A program made the translations under genes and the position numbers. Under the pieces are notes generated by a model that made no database searches, had not been told where the DNA came from, and was given only the letters and a program-made list of their open reading frames with translations. From Oryzias latipes (taxonomy: Eukaryota; Chordata; Actinopteri; Beloniformes; Adrianichthyidae), in the NCBI RefSeq assembly GCF_002234675.1, contig NC_019871.2, positions 18,546,433-18,610,432 on the forward strand: a stretch of DNA of 64,000 nucleotides. Reading direction: 5' to 3'. Every line of letters starts with the position of its first letter. Position 1 is the stretch's first letter. Positions 11,901 to 23,500 of the stretch are shown piece by piece.

Positions 11901-14900
11901 GTTTATGTTATCAGCTGTCAGGTCATGTGGTGGGAGGATAGCGATTTATGCATACAAAAGGATCAAATTAAAGTATGCGGCAGCTTCCTTTGGATTCATG
12001 AACAATAACCGCAACTGGAGAATTATTAACAAACTCATACTACTAAAATCAATATTCAAAAAATATCTGATGACCTTCACACAGCAAAGCGTACAACACG
12101 TGGAAGGAGGTTCCATGATGTTCATCAACATGTTTTTAAGACAATCTCAGTAGAAATGATCTGGACTGAACTGACTCCTACGGATGATCAAAGTTCTGCT
12201 GGATGTTTTTTTTTTTTGGTTCTTTGTTTATGCTTTGAAAAGAGCCTCAGTTTTGAACTGTTTCTTTAAAGTTATACAGAATTAAATTATCCACATTTTG
12301 GGGTAAAGATTGTTTTATTTTTACGTGTCATGTTGAGACATCAATATTGCCAGACCTATGAGTCCAAAACCTAATAAACTGCTTTAAGAATTTGTTGGTA
12401 GCTGTTTATTTTAAAGAAAATACCTAAATCATGTAATTTAACTAATATTTAATTAATTTGGAGTATAAATTATGATTCAAAAAGATTTTAATAAGATGCT
12501 CCAGTTGATAATAATTTAATATAATTTTGAAAATCAATTTTCAAGTTTAGCAAATAGAGGTCTGCTGGTTTGGTGGTGAAAGTCACTGATGTGGAGGTCT
12601 CTGCCCTCCACTGTGAGGGCAGATCTGTGTGTCTCTCATACAGTAACAATAGATGCTTTTTAAAATCTCAATCGTCATGGTAACGAGCTCTTCCTGATTA
12701 CAGCGTCCACAGAGAGGGTAATAACAGCCTGGCCGTTTTACCTCTTAAACACACACATTAGTGTCCCTCTCCATCCGACTGCACTGCCTCCCTGTTCCTC
12801 ACCAACACAGCCTTTCATTAAATATACAAAGCAGAGCTTTAAATAAACTGGAGCTGCAGCAGGCTGCCCTCCAGGGGCCATCACAGATTTTGTGACAGAG
12901 ACTAGGCAGCAGATTTGGCTGGACACACAGACAAATACAGACTTTCCCCCTGAGCTGGGTGTTAAAAAACATGTGTCCTCCAGCCTCAGACAGGCGGTCA
13001 GCTGAGTTATTTTCTTTGTCCTGAGTAGCATGAAATGCAGATCCACCGTTCTCCTCAGAACATTGATTTATTATCACGGATCTAACCTTTTTTCCTGTTT
13101 TATGCTTCTTATTCTAAATGATGACAGGAGAGAAAAGAGATCAATGACAGGAAAACAGTGATCTCATAATCTACATACACATGTATGTTTTCACTGTTTA
13201 TAGTTATTTTTTGCAAAATATTTTAGTGGCAAATATTAATATTTAGAACATCAGATATGGTGTTGTATAAACATTTATGACCCCCCCTTTTTCACGAATC
13301 CTGTGCTGCATTCATTTTGCATCACTTAAGACCTGTCGTTTTTGCCCCATTGGGGGCAAATCTGAACGGACCACAGAGAAAGCTAGGACTACATTTTGTT
13401 AGGAAGACGTGATGTGATGATACCTGTTCTTGTTCCCTTAGCTGGTGATGTACATTGGCCAGGTGATGAAGGATCTGCTGAAGCTGCCTCGTCCTGTCTC
13501 ACCGCCCGTGGTGAAGCTGGAGACCCGTGTGGACGCGGAGTATGGACTTCCCTCCACCCATGCCATGGCAGCAACTGCCATCTTTTTCACCCTTCTCCTT
13601 AGCGCCCCAGCAAGAGTACAGGTGAGTCCTAAATGTCTCCAAACGGTTCTGTTAAGGCTTTAGTATAAACTGTAATTCCAAAACCCTTGATACTGTGGTG
13701 ATGATAAGTGATGGGCACGTTCAGTTATTTCCTGTCGTTGTGTCTGCATAGAGTTGATGCACAGTTTTAATTCTTTTTGGTAAAACTATGATCATTGTTT
13801 TATGTTTGGGTGAAATAAGAAAAAAATCAAACTTAGATAATCTGATTCCACCTGAAGTTCCATGTTTAAGATGCCTTCAGACCAGGTTAGTAAGTTTAGC
13901 GGACGGAAGTTATTCTTGAAAAATATCCTTTCATTTGGTTTGACCTGCTTCAACTCAACACTCTAAGGACAGCCAACCCTTCACAACATCACACAGGTTC
14001 AACAACTTTTTGTTTGGAGCAGTATTGCGCAAAATGAAAAGTATTCTGCGGATTGCTGAATTAATAAGTGCAGCTTTGAAAAAATCTGATGTTTAACAAC
14101 CACAGAGGGACTTTAACTCTGAAAAGTAATGGAGGCAGTGCATAATCCTGACGATCTTATTTGGGCCCGCTCTCTCTCATTACTCTATGTTTTTCCTTTG
14201 CTGTGGACCTTTAAGCTAAACTAAGGTAATTTAATGTAGAATGTCTTTATAAAAAGTAAAATCTTTTTAGCTGAACAATGACAAATTCTTCTGCGGCTCC
14301 TAAATCACCCAAATTGGATAAAACAGAAACACATTTTTTCTACACAGTAAAATATGTAGTTGAAGTTTCTCCCTGTTAAACAATATTTATGATAGTGAAA
14401 CAAGGAAACAAAAATGATTTTCAGAATTTGGACTTTAAAAGTAAAAGTGTCTGCTTTCCTTTGGCCTCCAGTTTGTGGGGTTTCAACACAAAGTGGTCAT
14501 CATGACACTGTAGAAACAGGAACATCAGCATGTGGTGGTTTATGGCCCGGCAGAATATACGTTTACTGTTCTTTCAGAGATTGCATTTAAAATTGGATCT
14601 GTTTTTGTTTTATTCATGGTTGGTGTTCACATAAGCAGTTGGACAAAGAGATCACAGACTTCACAGGTTGAAAGCATTGTGTTTGCTTCAAAATCCAGCA
14701 AAGGTTTGGAAATCATCTTGTTTGGTTCATGAAACTCTTACTTTTACACAGAAGAACTCAAATCATTTCATGTATGTATTTTGTAGTCATGTGAATGTCC
14801 AGCAGCAAAATCTTCTCACTATAAGCAACTATCAAATTTTGTTGGAAAAAAAAACGATAATTTAAAGGTTATATTATTAAAAGTGTTAGATTGCAGTGAT

Positions 14901-17567
14901 GGTTCAACCTCCCCTGCTAAATGCAGCTTATCAAGATCATCAACTGAAGGAAACAAAACCTGAGTGGATTAAAGTCATCCTGACTTCAATGCAAAAGTCA
15001 GATGGTTGTGCATTGATCTGGTCTCATCTCCTATCAAACCAGTGAACTGTGGGAGCCTGAACGGAGATCCTCTGCTGGTCCTCAGACTCCTGCTGTGTGA
15101 GGGGCAGAGGACCCCATCAGTCACCATCAACCCCACCCACCCTGTGACTGCTTCACCCTCTAAGTCAATGACTGACACTTCACTTGTCCACCTCCAGCCT
15201 CTTCTTCCTCCTGACTCTTCCTCCCTTTGTCCCTCCCACTTTGTCACCAAGTCCATAAAGCTCTGAAAGGCTCAGTCACAAGCACTTTTTTTCAGACAAA
15301 ATGTCTCTGATGTTTACTGACGGTTTCTGCAGCTGCAGGGCCTTTTTTAGCCCTATAGTTTTATTTTGGAGGATAGTTTTGAAGGTCAGAGACAAGGTCA
15401 ACATCCAAGACGGTCACTAGAAGGGAGGACAAACATGGGCCTTAAATTTCTTCAAAAACAGAAAGAGAAGAGCATACACATCCACAGATGAGGAAGGCTT
15501 TCACAAAGGCTTTTAAAGAGCTGCAAGTCCTTCAGGCAACATGACCCACTCCTAAAGCGGGTCAAAGGTCACCACAGTCCATCACACCCTGACCCCCTCC
15601 TGTCCTTCCTTTGTCACCATTCATGAAAAACCCCTCTCTTCATGAAGTCCCACTAAAGAGGTTTCCAGCTCCTAAAGAGGAGCAGAGGGAGAAGGGCAGG
15701 GAGGAGGAGGAGGGTGGAGGAGATGAAGAACCCTCAAAGCCTCACTTTTTTTCAAATGGAGGGGGCAATGGAACCTGCTGCCATAGGTAAAGAGGGAGGA
15801 GAGAGGGCAGGAACAGAGGAGCAGTTAGGGGATGAAAGGCAGGATGTCGGCCAATCAGATTGGATCGTCGACACAGAGAGGCAGGAATGATGAGGAATGT
15901 CAAAGGAGGAAGACTGACAAGACCAAAACCAAAGAAGGTCCCTCAGATATCAAGAACCTTGAGCGTATCAGTGATTGTAGTAAAATGTTCTTCTCCGTGT
16001 CTCAGTTCCCGTTCGAGGTGGGTCTGCTGATCGCAACAACACTGTCAACTTTAGTCTGTCTAAGTCGACTCTACACTGGAATGCACTCAGTTCTGGTAAG
16101 TCGACAACGTCAATCACAACACACAGACAGACACGGATACACAAACAGAGACACACAAACACCTACACACACAAACTAACACAGATACACAAACAGGGTC
16201 ACAGATACACAGTGGCCATTAAGTGCAAATTACATTTTTTTTAAAATCACACAACGCAAAAACATTTTTAAGATCACAGCAAAAGCAAAACGAATATTTT
16301 TAAAAATATATTACATTTTAGAAAACAAAGCAAAATTCCAGAAAGCAAAATGTAAAAAATAAAAACATTTTGGAAAACAAGTGTATTTTCCAGAAAACAA
16401 ATGGAAATGTTAGAAAAATAAAAGATAAGAGAAACCTGTAAATGTAGGTACTATGGAACATCACTGATTGGATGATGAAATCCAGCATCGCTTGATGTCT
16501 GATAACTTTCAGCTAAATTATGGCCAAACGTCATCATTCAATCAATGATGTCCCATAGTACCCACCTTTTCCGATTTCTCATTGTTCTTCGTTTTTTAGG
16601 ATTTCATTTTGTTTTCTGGAAAACAATTTTGGTTTCTAAAGAAAATCTTTTATTTAATTTTTTGGTTTCTGGACATTTTTTTGTATGTTTTCTAATGTGG
16701 AATATTGTTTTTTTAATTTTCGTTTTGCTTTTTTTTTTGTCATTGTGATCTTTAAAATGTTTTTTGCATCGAGTGATTTGTTGATGTAATTTGCCCCTCC
16801 GGGGCACCGTACAGGGACACAGACACACACACACACACACTCTTTTATACACGTAAACACACACAGAGATACACACCATCAAACATTACATTCTAATTAA
16901 ACTTCAGGCTGAAGCTTCATTCTATAAGCAAAATTCAGTCTTTTGAACATCACACAGGAAGACCTGATGAAAAAATAAAATTATTTGCTAACATCAACTG
17001 TGTTGTTTCTTCTGATTCCAGGATGTAGTTTGTGGCGTTTTGATCTCTGCTGTCCTCATCCTTGTGACATTCCCGTACTGGGAGGCCTTCGACCGCTTCC
17101 AGCTGACCAGCCGGATCTCCCCCTTCGTGGCGCTATCGCTGCTCCTCTTCCTCAGCTATACATACCCAGAATTGGACCATTACAGCACCACAAGGGGGGA
17201 TACGACCACCATTCTGGGAGTATGTGCCGGCTGCTCAGTGGGATACTGGGTGAACGAGCAGCTCGGACGGACATTTGAGCCAGAAGGGACGCTACCTGTA
17301 CCCGTACCACCAATGACCGCACCAGCAGTGGGGCGAGGGGCTTGCAGATTTCTACTGGGGGTTGTGGCGCTGGTGGGAACTCGGCAGATCATGAAAAGGT
17401 TGAGTCTGCAAATACTGTATTTGTGGTACAAGGTACCAAAAAGTGATGACAACGCCAGGAGGAGAAAAGAGATTGAGGTCCCATCTAAGTTTACCACATA
17501 CACAGTTGTTGGACTTGTCAATTCAATATTGGTCAACAGAGCCTTTTTCCTGCTTGGGTTGCTTTGA
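5942..17567 (+). CDS. sgpp2: Sphingosine-1-phosphate phosphatase 2
   Basis: Removes the phosphate of sphingosine-1-phosphate and related sphingoid phosphates at the ER membrane, lowering S1P and feeding sphingosine back to ceramide synthesis. Coding exons: 5942-6175, 6844-7005, 13442-13621, 16006-16095, 17022-17567, all with GT-AG junctions and all phase 0, giving 403 aa (human SGPP2 has 399). The N-terminus [12 protein letters not shown] matches the SGPP2 signature. The three PAP2-type phosphatase motifs are intact: K142-x6-R149-P150, P169-S-T-H172 and S212-R213-x5-H219, so the active site looks complete. The remainder is strongly hydrophobic and fits a multi-pass membrane protein. The start ATG lies in a GC-rich region and opens the conserved N-terminus. 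The first intron after exon 2 (6.4 kb) is full of repeats. Identity as sgpp2 rather than sgpp1 rests on the N-terminus and on farsb/acsl3 synteny. Confidence 0.95.
7926..8780 (+). repeat. Probable hAT-type nonautonomous element, interrupted
   Basis: The left edge (aggggtctgcaacctgaggctcctta, in part) resembles the ends of widespread vertebrate hAT (Charlie-like) repeats, and an approximate inverted end (aaaacccctg) occurs near 8780. The piggyBac-type MITE at 8210-8414 lies inside and would be a younger insertion. The right border is uncertain. Confidence 0.4.
8210..8414 (+). mobile_element. piggyBac-type MITE, copy 1 (complete)
   Basis: A 205-bp element with terminal inverted repeats CCCTTGTGCTATC / GATAGCACAAGGG and exact TTAA on both sides (8206-8209 and 8415-8418), the target duplication of piggyBac elements. 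It has no coding capacity. Related copies occur at 18541-18694 (truncated) and 40570-40774 (inverted, same 205-bp length). Confidence 0.88.
11098..11313 (+). repeat. Degenerate tandem repeat, unit about 25-35 bp
   Basis: About seven degenerate units carry the core ATTTCTGATCTG (variants atttcagatct, atttctgatttct, atttctaatctt, attttagatctg) in intron 2 of sgpp2. It looks like an old minisatellite. Confidence 0.6.
16219..16795. mobile_element. Foldback element with long inverted arms
   Basis: The left arm (A-rich, starting near gtgcaaattacat) and the right arm (T-rich, ending near gatgtaatttgc) are inverted complements over much of about 580 bp. The inner part is well conserved: ggtactatggaacatcactg at 16447 pairs with its complement ending at 16562. 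There is no coding capacity. It sits in sgpp2 intron 4 and could fold into a long hairpin in the pre-mRNA. The outer borders are approximate. Confidence 0.7.
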
Positions 17568-17775
17568 CCCTACAGGGAGGGGTCGTCCTTTGTATGATGG
17601 GACCTTCAGTATTTATTTCACTGGATATGAAATGATTTGAAGTGGAACTCCTCAGTTGGAATGATTCACAATGGTGACTGACCTATGACTGAGATGAAGA
17701 AGTTTTGCATATAAACATGTTTGATGGCTGAGTTTGATCATCGTTGTAGATTTTTGAAGGCTGGATATGTTTCGC

Positions 17776-17781
17776 AATAAA
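17776..17781 (+). terminator. sgpp2: sgpp2 polyadenylation signal AATAAA
   Basis: Canonical AATAAA about 210 bases after the sgpp2 stop, followed within 40 bases by a T-rich stretch (ttttctcttt). It gives a short 3' UTR. Confidence 0.75.
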
Positions 17782-18321
17782 GATTAGAAGATATTTGAGT
17801 GTCCTTTTCTCTTTCACCAGAACCCCACCCTAAAGATGACACGTTAATCCCAAAATAAGGACTAAAACCAGTTTATATAAACCTCAATGAATCCTGCCTT
17901 AATCCTGACAGTTTCATCACCTTGCAGGTCTGTTGCTCCACATGGACCAGGTGAGTTCATGATCGCAAAAATATTAAGGAGCACTCATATCTGGGCATTT
18001 CATTGTGGTCATATCTCCTTTCTGAGAGATGCCCACTTACTGCAGAGATGTGCTTTTAAATGACTTTTTTCCTTCCAGTCCAAAAAGAAATGTAAATAAA
18101 TACAATGAATATAAAGTTTAGCCTAAAATTCAAAAGGGGTTTATACAAATATACACCTTATGTGTTCAAAGATTCATAAGCTCTAATGTGACAGTAACAT
18201 CTGTCCAACATACTGTAAGTGGCCTTCAGCTCTCATGTGTTTGCACAGCTGCTGAAAAGGACAATTTGAAAAAAAGTAAAGATCATTAAAATTTTATCTA
18301 AACAAAAATATAAGGATAGAT

Positions 18322-18529
18322 CAGGAGGGGTCAACCCTGGCCCTCAAGAGCCTCAACCCTGCCTGATGTCCAGCCCTCCCTGGATTGCTTGATGCTGACT
18401 ACCTAAACCAGGTGTTCAGTCGATTAGGATTTGGAATCACTTGAGTCAGGCAATCAGCAGAAAGATGGTCAAGGAGAGCTAGAAACCAGGCAGGATTGTT
18501 GCTCTAGAGGACCAGGATCGGCAGCCCTG
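18322..18529. repeat. hAT-like MITE, about 208 bp
   Basis: The ends are imperfect inverted copies: caggaggggtcaaccctggc on the left and, read inverted from the right end, cagggctgccgatcctggtc. The flanking 8-mers (ggatagat, caatggat) are only partly alike, so the target duplication is unsure. Confidence 0.55.
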
Positions 18530-18540
18530 CAATGGATTAA

Positions 18541-18694
18541 CCCTTGTGCTGTCTTAGATGACCCCACCCTTTCATTGACGTGTTATTCCTACCATGACAA
18601 AGGTGGATAAAGGTGGAAAGATTTCATGTAATCCATGGACACCAGTGAAGATCACAAATCATTGAAGAAAAAAGGTTCAGCGCACTGTTTAGTG
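18541..18694 (+). mobile_element. piggyBac-type MITE, copy 2 (right end missing)
   Basis: It starts CCCTTGTGCT right after TTAA (18537-18540) and follows copy 1 closely up to about 18694, where a different repeat begins. The last 50 bp and the right inverted repeat are absent. Confidence 0.82.
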
Positions 18695-19030
18695 CACGTG
18701 TCAAACTCAAAGCCCGGGGGCCCAATGTGGCCCTCCATGTCATTTTACGTGGCCCGCGAAAGCATAAAATGTTTTCATTTTTTATAATAAAAATAAAAAT
18801 TGATGTGTATTTTTTTAATTCTACGGGGAAATCAGACTTGAAATATCGGATTAGGCAAATATACATCAGAACTTAAACACTGTCCATATAACCTAACCTG
18901 TCAGAATCAAATTTAAAAGTATTTATGCTAGAGGAACAAGCAAAATGTTTCCTATGCAACTGTAATTATCACTTTAAAAAGATTTAGTGAATAAATAATG
19001 AGTTATTTAACATTAAGGAGCAGTTACATT
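18695..19030 (+). repeat. Interspersed repeat with a GTCAAACTCAAAGCCCGGG head
   Basis: The start (gtgtcaaactcaaagcccgg, then gtggcccgcgaaagc) is typical of a very common vertebrate hAT-type repeat. It abuts and cuts off the piggyBac-type MITE copy 2. The right border is approximate. Confidence 0.5.
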
Positions 19031-19059
19031 TATAAATGGGCTTCACTCATTTGTCTGCA

Positions 19060-19285
19060 AATGGATGCACCAAAATGGAGCGGAGCAGGGAGTATTTTCT
19101 ACAACACAAAGGCTTTTTAAAAATTCAATTTTTTCGTCTACTCCTGATTCACGATGGTTCAAACAAAGAAAAAGTCTAAAACTGCCATTTTAAGGTAAAT
19201 TTTCTTAACACATGTCCTCCATCAGAAAAATGCCACAAGAACATGTTAAAAACACCAAACACAAAAATTTTCATTGGAGTGGGTC
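19060..19285 (+). mobile_element. CCCACTCCAAT-ended MITE, partial copy
   Basis: It matches the right half of the longer copies at 55522-55915 and 60155-60749 (gtattttctac, ttcgtctactcctgattcac, aacatgttaaaaacaccaaa) and ends in attggagtgggtc. The left half is missing or unrecognisable. Confidence 0.65.
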
Positions 19286-19333
19286 ATTGAGGGGGGGAAA
19301 AAAAACAACCTTTTAAAATGCTCTTGCCAAAAC

Positions 19334-19339
19334 TTTATT
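19334..19339 (-). terminator. AATAAA signal 3' of the eef1b2-like gene
   Basis: TTTATT on the + strand gives AATAAA on the - strand about 145 bases after the eef1b2-like stop. It may serve that retrocopy. No poly(A) tail remnant is visible beside it. Confidence 0.5.
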
Positions 19340-19482
19340 AGAAATCTGAGGGAAGTCACGTTTGTCCTAAAGGGAACCTTAAATCAAACCCCTGTGTTTC
19401 AAACATGGAGAGAAAAACATTTTATCAGAAGCTTTCAGACATCGTTTGACTTCCAACGTCAGCTGGTGTCATTCAGTTTTCC

Positions 19483-20283
19483 TCAGATCTTGTTGAAAGC
19501 AGCCACGTCCACAGATTGAACATATTCCTCAAAGGCGGTGATGGCCTCCTCCAGCACATCCGTGCCCACTTTATCGTCCTCCACCACGCAGGCGATCTGG
19601 AGCTTCTTGATACCGTAGCCCACTGGCAGCAGCTTGGACTGCCCCCACAGCAGGCCGTCCATCCTGACACTTCGAACGCACTCCTCCAGCTTGGACATGT
19701 CCGTCTCATCATCCCAAGGCTTGACATCCAGCAGGATGGAAGACTTGGCGATGAGGGCTGGCTTCTTGGATTTTTTGGCTGCATACTCAGCGAGGCGCTG
19801 CTCCTTGATCCTGGCCGTCTCGGCGCTCTCAGCCTCGTCTTCAGAACCAAAGAGGTCTATGTCTTCATCGCTGGTGTGCTCTGAGGAGGGGCAGGCATTT
19901 AAGAGTACAAACTGAGTTTTGGTAGCCGGGAGGCGGACCCTCTCTGTCTGGAAAGACTTGATGTGGTTGTACCAGCGCCAGAGGTGCTGAAGAGTCTGAG
20001 TGGGAGTAGAGGGGATGGCATCGAACACAGCGGCATCTGCCTGGGAAGCTTCAAAGCCCTCCATGTAGCTTTTGTCTGCCAGGAAATCATTAAGCGCTTT
20101 GAGGCCTTCTTGAGACTTCAAGTCACCAAAAACAGTTTTAGTGGAGGCTGGGGGGGCAGGCAGAGGCTGCTGGGAGTCACCTTGCCTGGGGAGGCTGTGC
20201 TTGATGCTTTCCCGCATGGGGACATCGTGTGTGAGGAGGGCTTCAGCAGTGTGGCCACTGAAAGAACCAGAGCAACACGTCAT
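19483..20283 (-). CDS. eef1b2-like elongation factor 1-beta, intronless (probable retrocopy)
   Basis: The open frame is 266 aa. From residue 52 on (FGDLKS, about 20133) it follows eukaryotic eEF1B beta, the nucleotide-exchange subunit that reloads eEF1A with GTP: a GST-C-like N-terminal part ([23 protein letters not shown]), the acidic [12 protein letters not shown] linker, then the exchange domain ([26 protein letters not shown]-terminal AAFNKI). Vertebrate EEF1B2 genes have several introns; here both domains run on without a break, so I infer a processed retrocopy. The usual start Met (before GFGDLK in the family) is lost, and the open frame extends about 50 unrelated residues upstream to an ATG at 20283. 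The linker between LP and DEDIDLF is short and divergent. The exchange domain shows no disablement. It begins 225 bp past the farsb stop, on the same strand, so it could be transcribed by read-through. Whether it is expressed is unknown. Confidence 0.7.
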   Translation of the reverse strand: MTCCSGSFSGHTAEALLTHDVPMRESIKHSLPRQGDSQQPLPAPPASTKTVFGDLKSQEGLKALNDFLADKSYMEGFEASQADAAVFDAIPSTPTQTLQHLWRWYNHIKSFQTERVRLPATKTQFVLLNACPSSEHTSDEDIDLFGSEDEAESAETARIKEQRLAEYAAKKSKKPALIAKSSILLDVKPWDDETDMSKLEECVRSVRMDGLLWGQSKLLPVGYGIKKLQIACVVEDDKVGTDVLEEAITAFEEYVQSVDVAAFNKI

Positions 20284-20479
20284 CAGTCACCCAGACAGAC
20301 GCTGTGCACCAACAATAACAGAGGAGCAGGCATGCATGCACACCCCCCACATTATGATTGGTCCTTCAGTTCCCAACTAACCATCCCATTTCCCTTTGAA
20401 CCAGGCATCTGCTGCATTTTCAATTAAAAAGTTTAAAAACTTTATTTCAAAGGGTTTGTGAGGAGACTACAGAAGGAAC

Positions 20480-20485
20480 TTTATT
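20480..20485 (-). terminator. farsb: farsb polyadenylation signal AATAAA
   Basis: AATAAA on the - strand lies only about 22 bases after the farsb stop (20508), followed by a T/G-rich stretch, which gives an unusually short 3' UTR. A second AATAAA lies at 20441-20446. Confidence 0.7.
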
Positions 20486-20507
20486 GAGAGAATTAGAAAA
20501 GATGGAG

Positions 20508-23500
20508 TCACAGGAAAGGCTCGATGTCCATCTCCAGGGCGGAGCAGGGCATGGACAGTTCAAAGCGGCTGATGACATCTGGGTGAAGAACACCTAGTCG
20601 GCCGACACTCTTCCCGTGGACAAAGATCTCAGCGCAGCGACCAGGGAAGAAGGTGGAATCTGGAAGATAAGAGAAACTGGTTTGATGCGAGGACACCAGG
20701 TGGACCTCTATCTGACCATGAGGGGCCTTAAGTCCACGTTCTCCTGTTGTTTAGATTGTTTATTTCAAGGCTTCTAACTACATTTTCTTTTTAAAAGGGA
20801 TCAAACCCACCCCAAACCACCACCACTTCCAACACATGAGCCCTCAAATGAGTTCCACTTAAAAACCTGCACAGATATCGAGCGCTCCACCTTCCTGCAG
20901 AAAGTTGCTTCTTTCCAACTCAGCGAGTTCATCCTGGAAATCATGAGGCAGACCTCTGAAGAGAATGTGCTACACCTCTGTCATCATGACCCCACCCGTG
21001 CCCCATGACACAGATCACATCTCCTGGTTTAAAACTGTTAAAAAACACCTCCAGCTTTCTGTAGACACTTCTACGCAGGAACTAAGACCTAGTGGTAAGG
21101 AGGAAACCACTGCAGCAAGAAGGCAAGTTAATATTTGACCCTGAAGAGTGATCAACAGAAAGATCAGCGGAACTGGATTGACATCCAGAAGGAGGAAGGA
21201 AAAAGAGTTTAGTCGAGATAAGGGCCAAACCCTTTAATCCATGCTAAACACACGGAATGGTGAAATGCAAAAAGATACAGGGGTTGCTATGACAACACCC
21301 ACCCCCCTTCACACAAACATGGCATTCTCCCTTTATACACTAGGACTTCCCACGCTGCCTTGCTAATGGGTTCCAGAGCCCACTGCTTCTCTCTAGATGA
21401 ACATCAGACACGTGAGGAATCAGAACCGCTTCTGGTTCTCCAGCTGCTCAGTTCTGCTAGGAGAACACACTGATGGAATGTGTTCTTGTCAGATCAAGAG
21501 TCATCCATCTGTATTCCAACCAGGATGTCATGGCAACTATATAAATAACCCAATATATTTTAAATATTCAGTCACTGAAAATCCTCCTTCCACTCTGCAA
21601 GGTCCTCAGAGGATCTGGTTTTTATGGTTTCTCGTGGTTTTGAAACAGAAATAAAGATCATTTAATGAAGAAACAATTGAAAGAATTTCAGCGTTCCTTC
21701 ATTTCCTAAGTAGTTTTTTAAGACAAAAAAACTTGTTCAAACCAGTGAAAATATGCAAATGTTTCAAACAGGAACCTTCATTAGCTTTTCTTACTGGGGA
21801 AGAAGTGTTTTCATGTTTTAATCTGCTCTATAGGAGATGCCTTCAGGAAACTATGAGACCAGAGACCGAGACCTAACAAAGGTATGAACCCTGACACAAA
21901 CCCCTTTCTGACACAGGGAGGTCCGGTGTCTGTCATGGTCTAACATCAGAACCTCTTCTGGACAATGGACGAGGAGTTGAAAGCTAGTAAAGCACATCTT
22001 CAGCTCAGGTGAATCTACATCAGATTAAAATCCAGTTTTCATTCGTGGCGTCGTTCTCCTGGAGCTAATGGTTTTCTGATGAGGACCGCCTTGTTTTCTA
22101 AACTTTTGGGACTGTCCTCTTCTGTTTAAGATCTCTTTAAGGTCTGAGATGCTGTTCCTTAGAGAAACACCTCCGCATCTCAATGGGAAAACATTCTTCA
22201 TGGAGAAGTTGCTGGATCCTGTCACAAATCCAACCATTGACTTGATGTTATCTCCATGTGGCTCGCAGAGAAGCTAAGGCCTCAAAGCGGACTTTCAAAG
22301 TGACTTCAGCTTCCTGTTAACGAGTCCTTCATGTTTCCCCTGGTCTCAGCAGAACGGCGGGAGGTAAGAAGTACTGAGTCCAAATTTCATACCAGTTTTC
22401 TTCTCTTTGGAGACTGTTGGAGAGTTGGGACAAAAAGATGGACATGATCTGAGGTCTCCTGACATTTCCAGGAATGCACTGGGCTGCTGTCGCCTGGCAA
22501 CGACACAACTGACATCACATGATGTCCCAACAGCAGACGGAAGAATGTCAAACAAAACACGCAAACTCTCCAAATATGGACGACATTAACAGTTCAGACT
22601 GCAGACCTGCTCTTTCACAATAAAAGCAGCCTGGTCAACAGACATTTGTGTAGATGTTGATGCAGACCAAACAGCTTGGTGTGAAAGCAGCATTATTACC
22701 CAGAGATCTTGATGATGATGAAGGGAAGAAACTGCAGAAAGTCTGATTTTTCTTCCTGCTCAGCATTAACTTTTGTCTACTTTGATGAGCTCAGTTTGTA
22801 CAGTAAAAACTACTTTTTTTTAAGTATCTTGTAACCCTCACATTTCAAAGGTTTTGTTTGATATTGAAAAGTTGAAACCCTTAAAGCTGCAGTTTCCTGA
22901 AATCTGTGCAGATAAACTGATCTGTTGAAGTGAATGGGCCAGGAGCTTCAATTGGACACAGTTGATAAGTGACACTCAGACATCTGTTTGTAAAGCGGTT
23001 CTTCTTCCACTCCTGATCCTCCGACTCATCAGTTTGGGGAAGGCCTGAGCCGATAAGTACTCCCCAGGAGCGACTGAACTGCAGCTGGACACATCCTGAG
23101 GAAGTGTCAGGTGAGCTCTTAGACCGGGTCATAGCCTTGTAATGGGGTTAAGACACGCTGACATCTGTGGAGGGTAAAAGGCTAATGGTGCAGAGAAGAC
23201 AGAGGAATGGATGATATGAGAAAATGCCCTTTCCTGCTTTTATGTGTGCATGTGTGGCTGTCAGATGGTCAGCTGGTGGATGACTGAGGGCTACATGTCT
23301 GTCTTACTGCTTGGTTCTACAGAGTGTGATGCGACTAACACCACAGATTTTCAGTCTTCAGTCTTTGCTCTGCCCACGTCTTTGCTTTTTCTGCCATTTC
23401 TGAGCTCCCAGCCATCCCCCCCATCTCCGCCAACACCGAACCCACTGGTTTGCAGAAGTGAATGGGTTTCTGACTGTGGAGCACGTAGACGAGGAGAGGC

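Larger units (their letters stand above)
7006..13441 (+). other. sgpp2 intron 2, repeat-bearing
   Basis: Large intron between sgpp2 exons 2 and 3. It holds a hAT-like repeat (about 7926-8780) with a piggyBac-type MITE inside it (8210-8414), and a degenerate tandem repeat (11098-11313). The 144-aa open frame at 7442-7876 has no recognisable family. In the rest I see only AT-rich intronic DNA. Confidence 0.6.

Noticed and set aside
19483..20283. Assignment as eef1d rather than eef1b2
   Set aside because: The exchange domain is shared by both, but the GST-C-like N-terminal part ([21 protein letters not shown]) is that of eEF1B beta; eEF1D has a leucine-zipper region instead.
19516..20427. Plus-strand open frames over the eef1b2-like gene
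   Set aside because: They are shadows on the opposite strand; the minus-strand frame carries the clear eEF1B homology.
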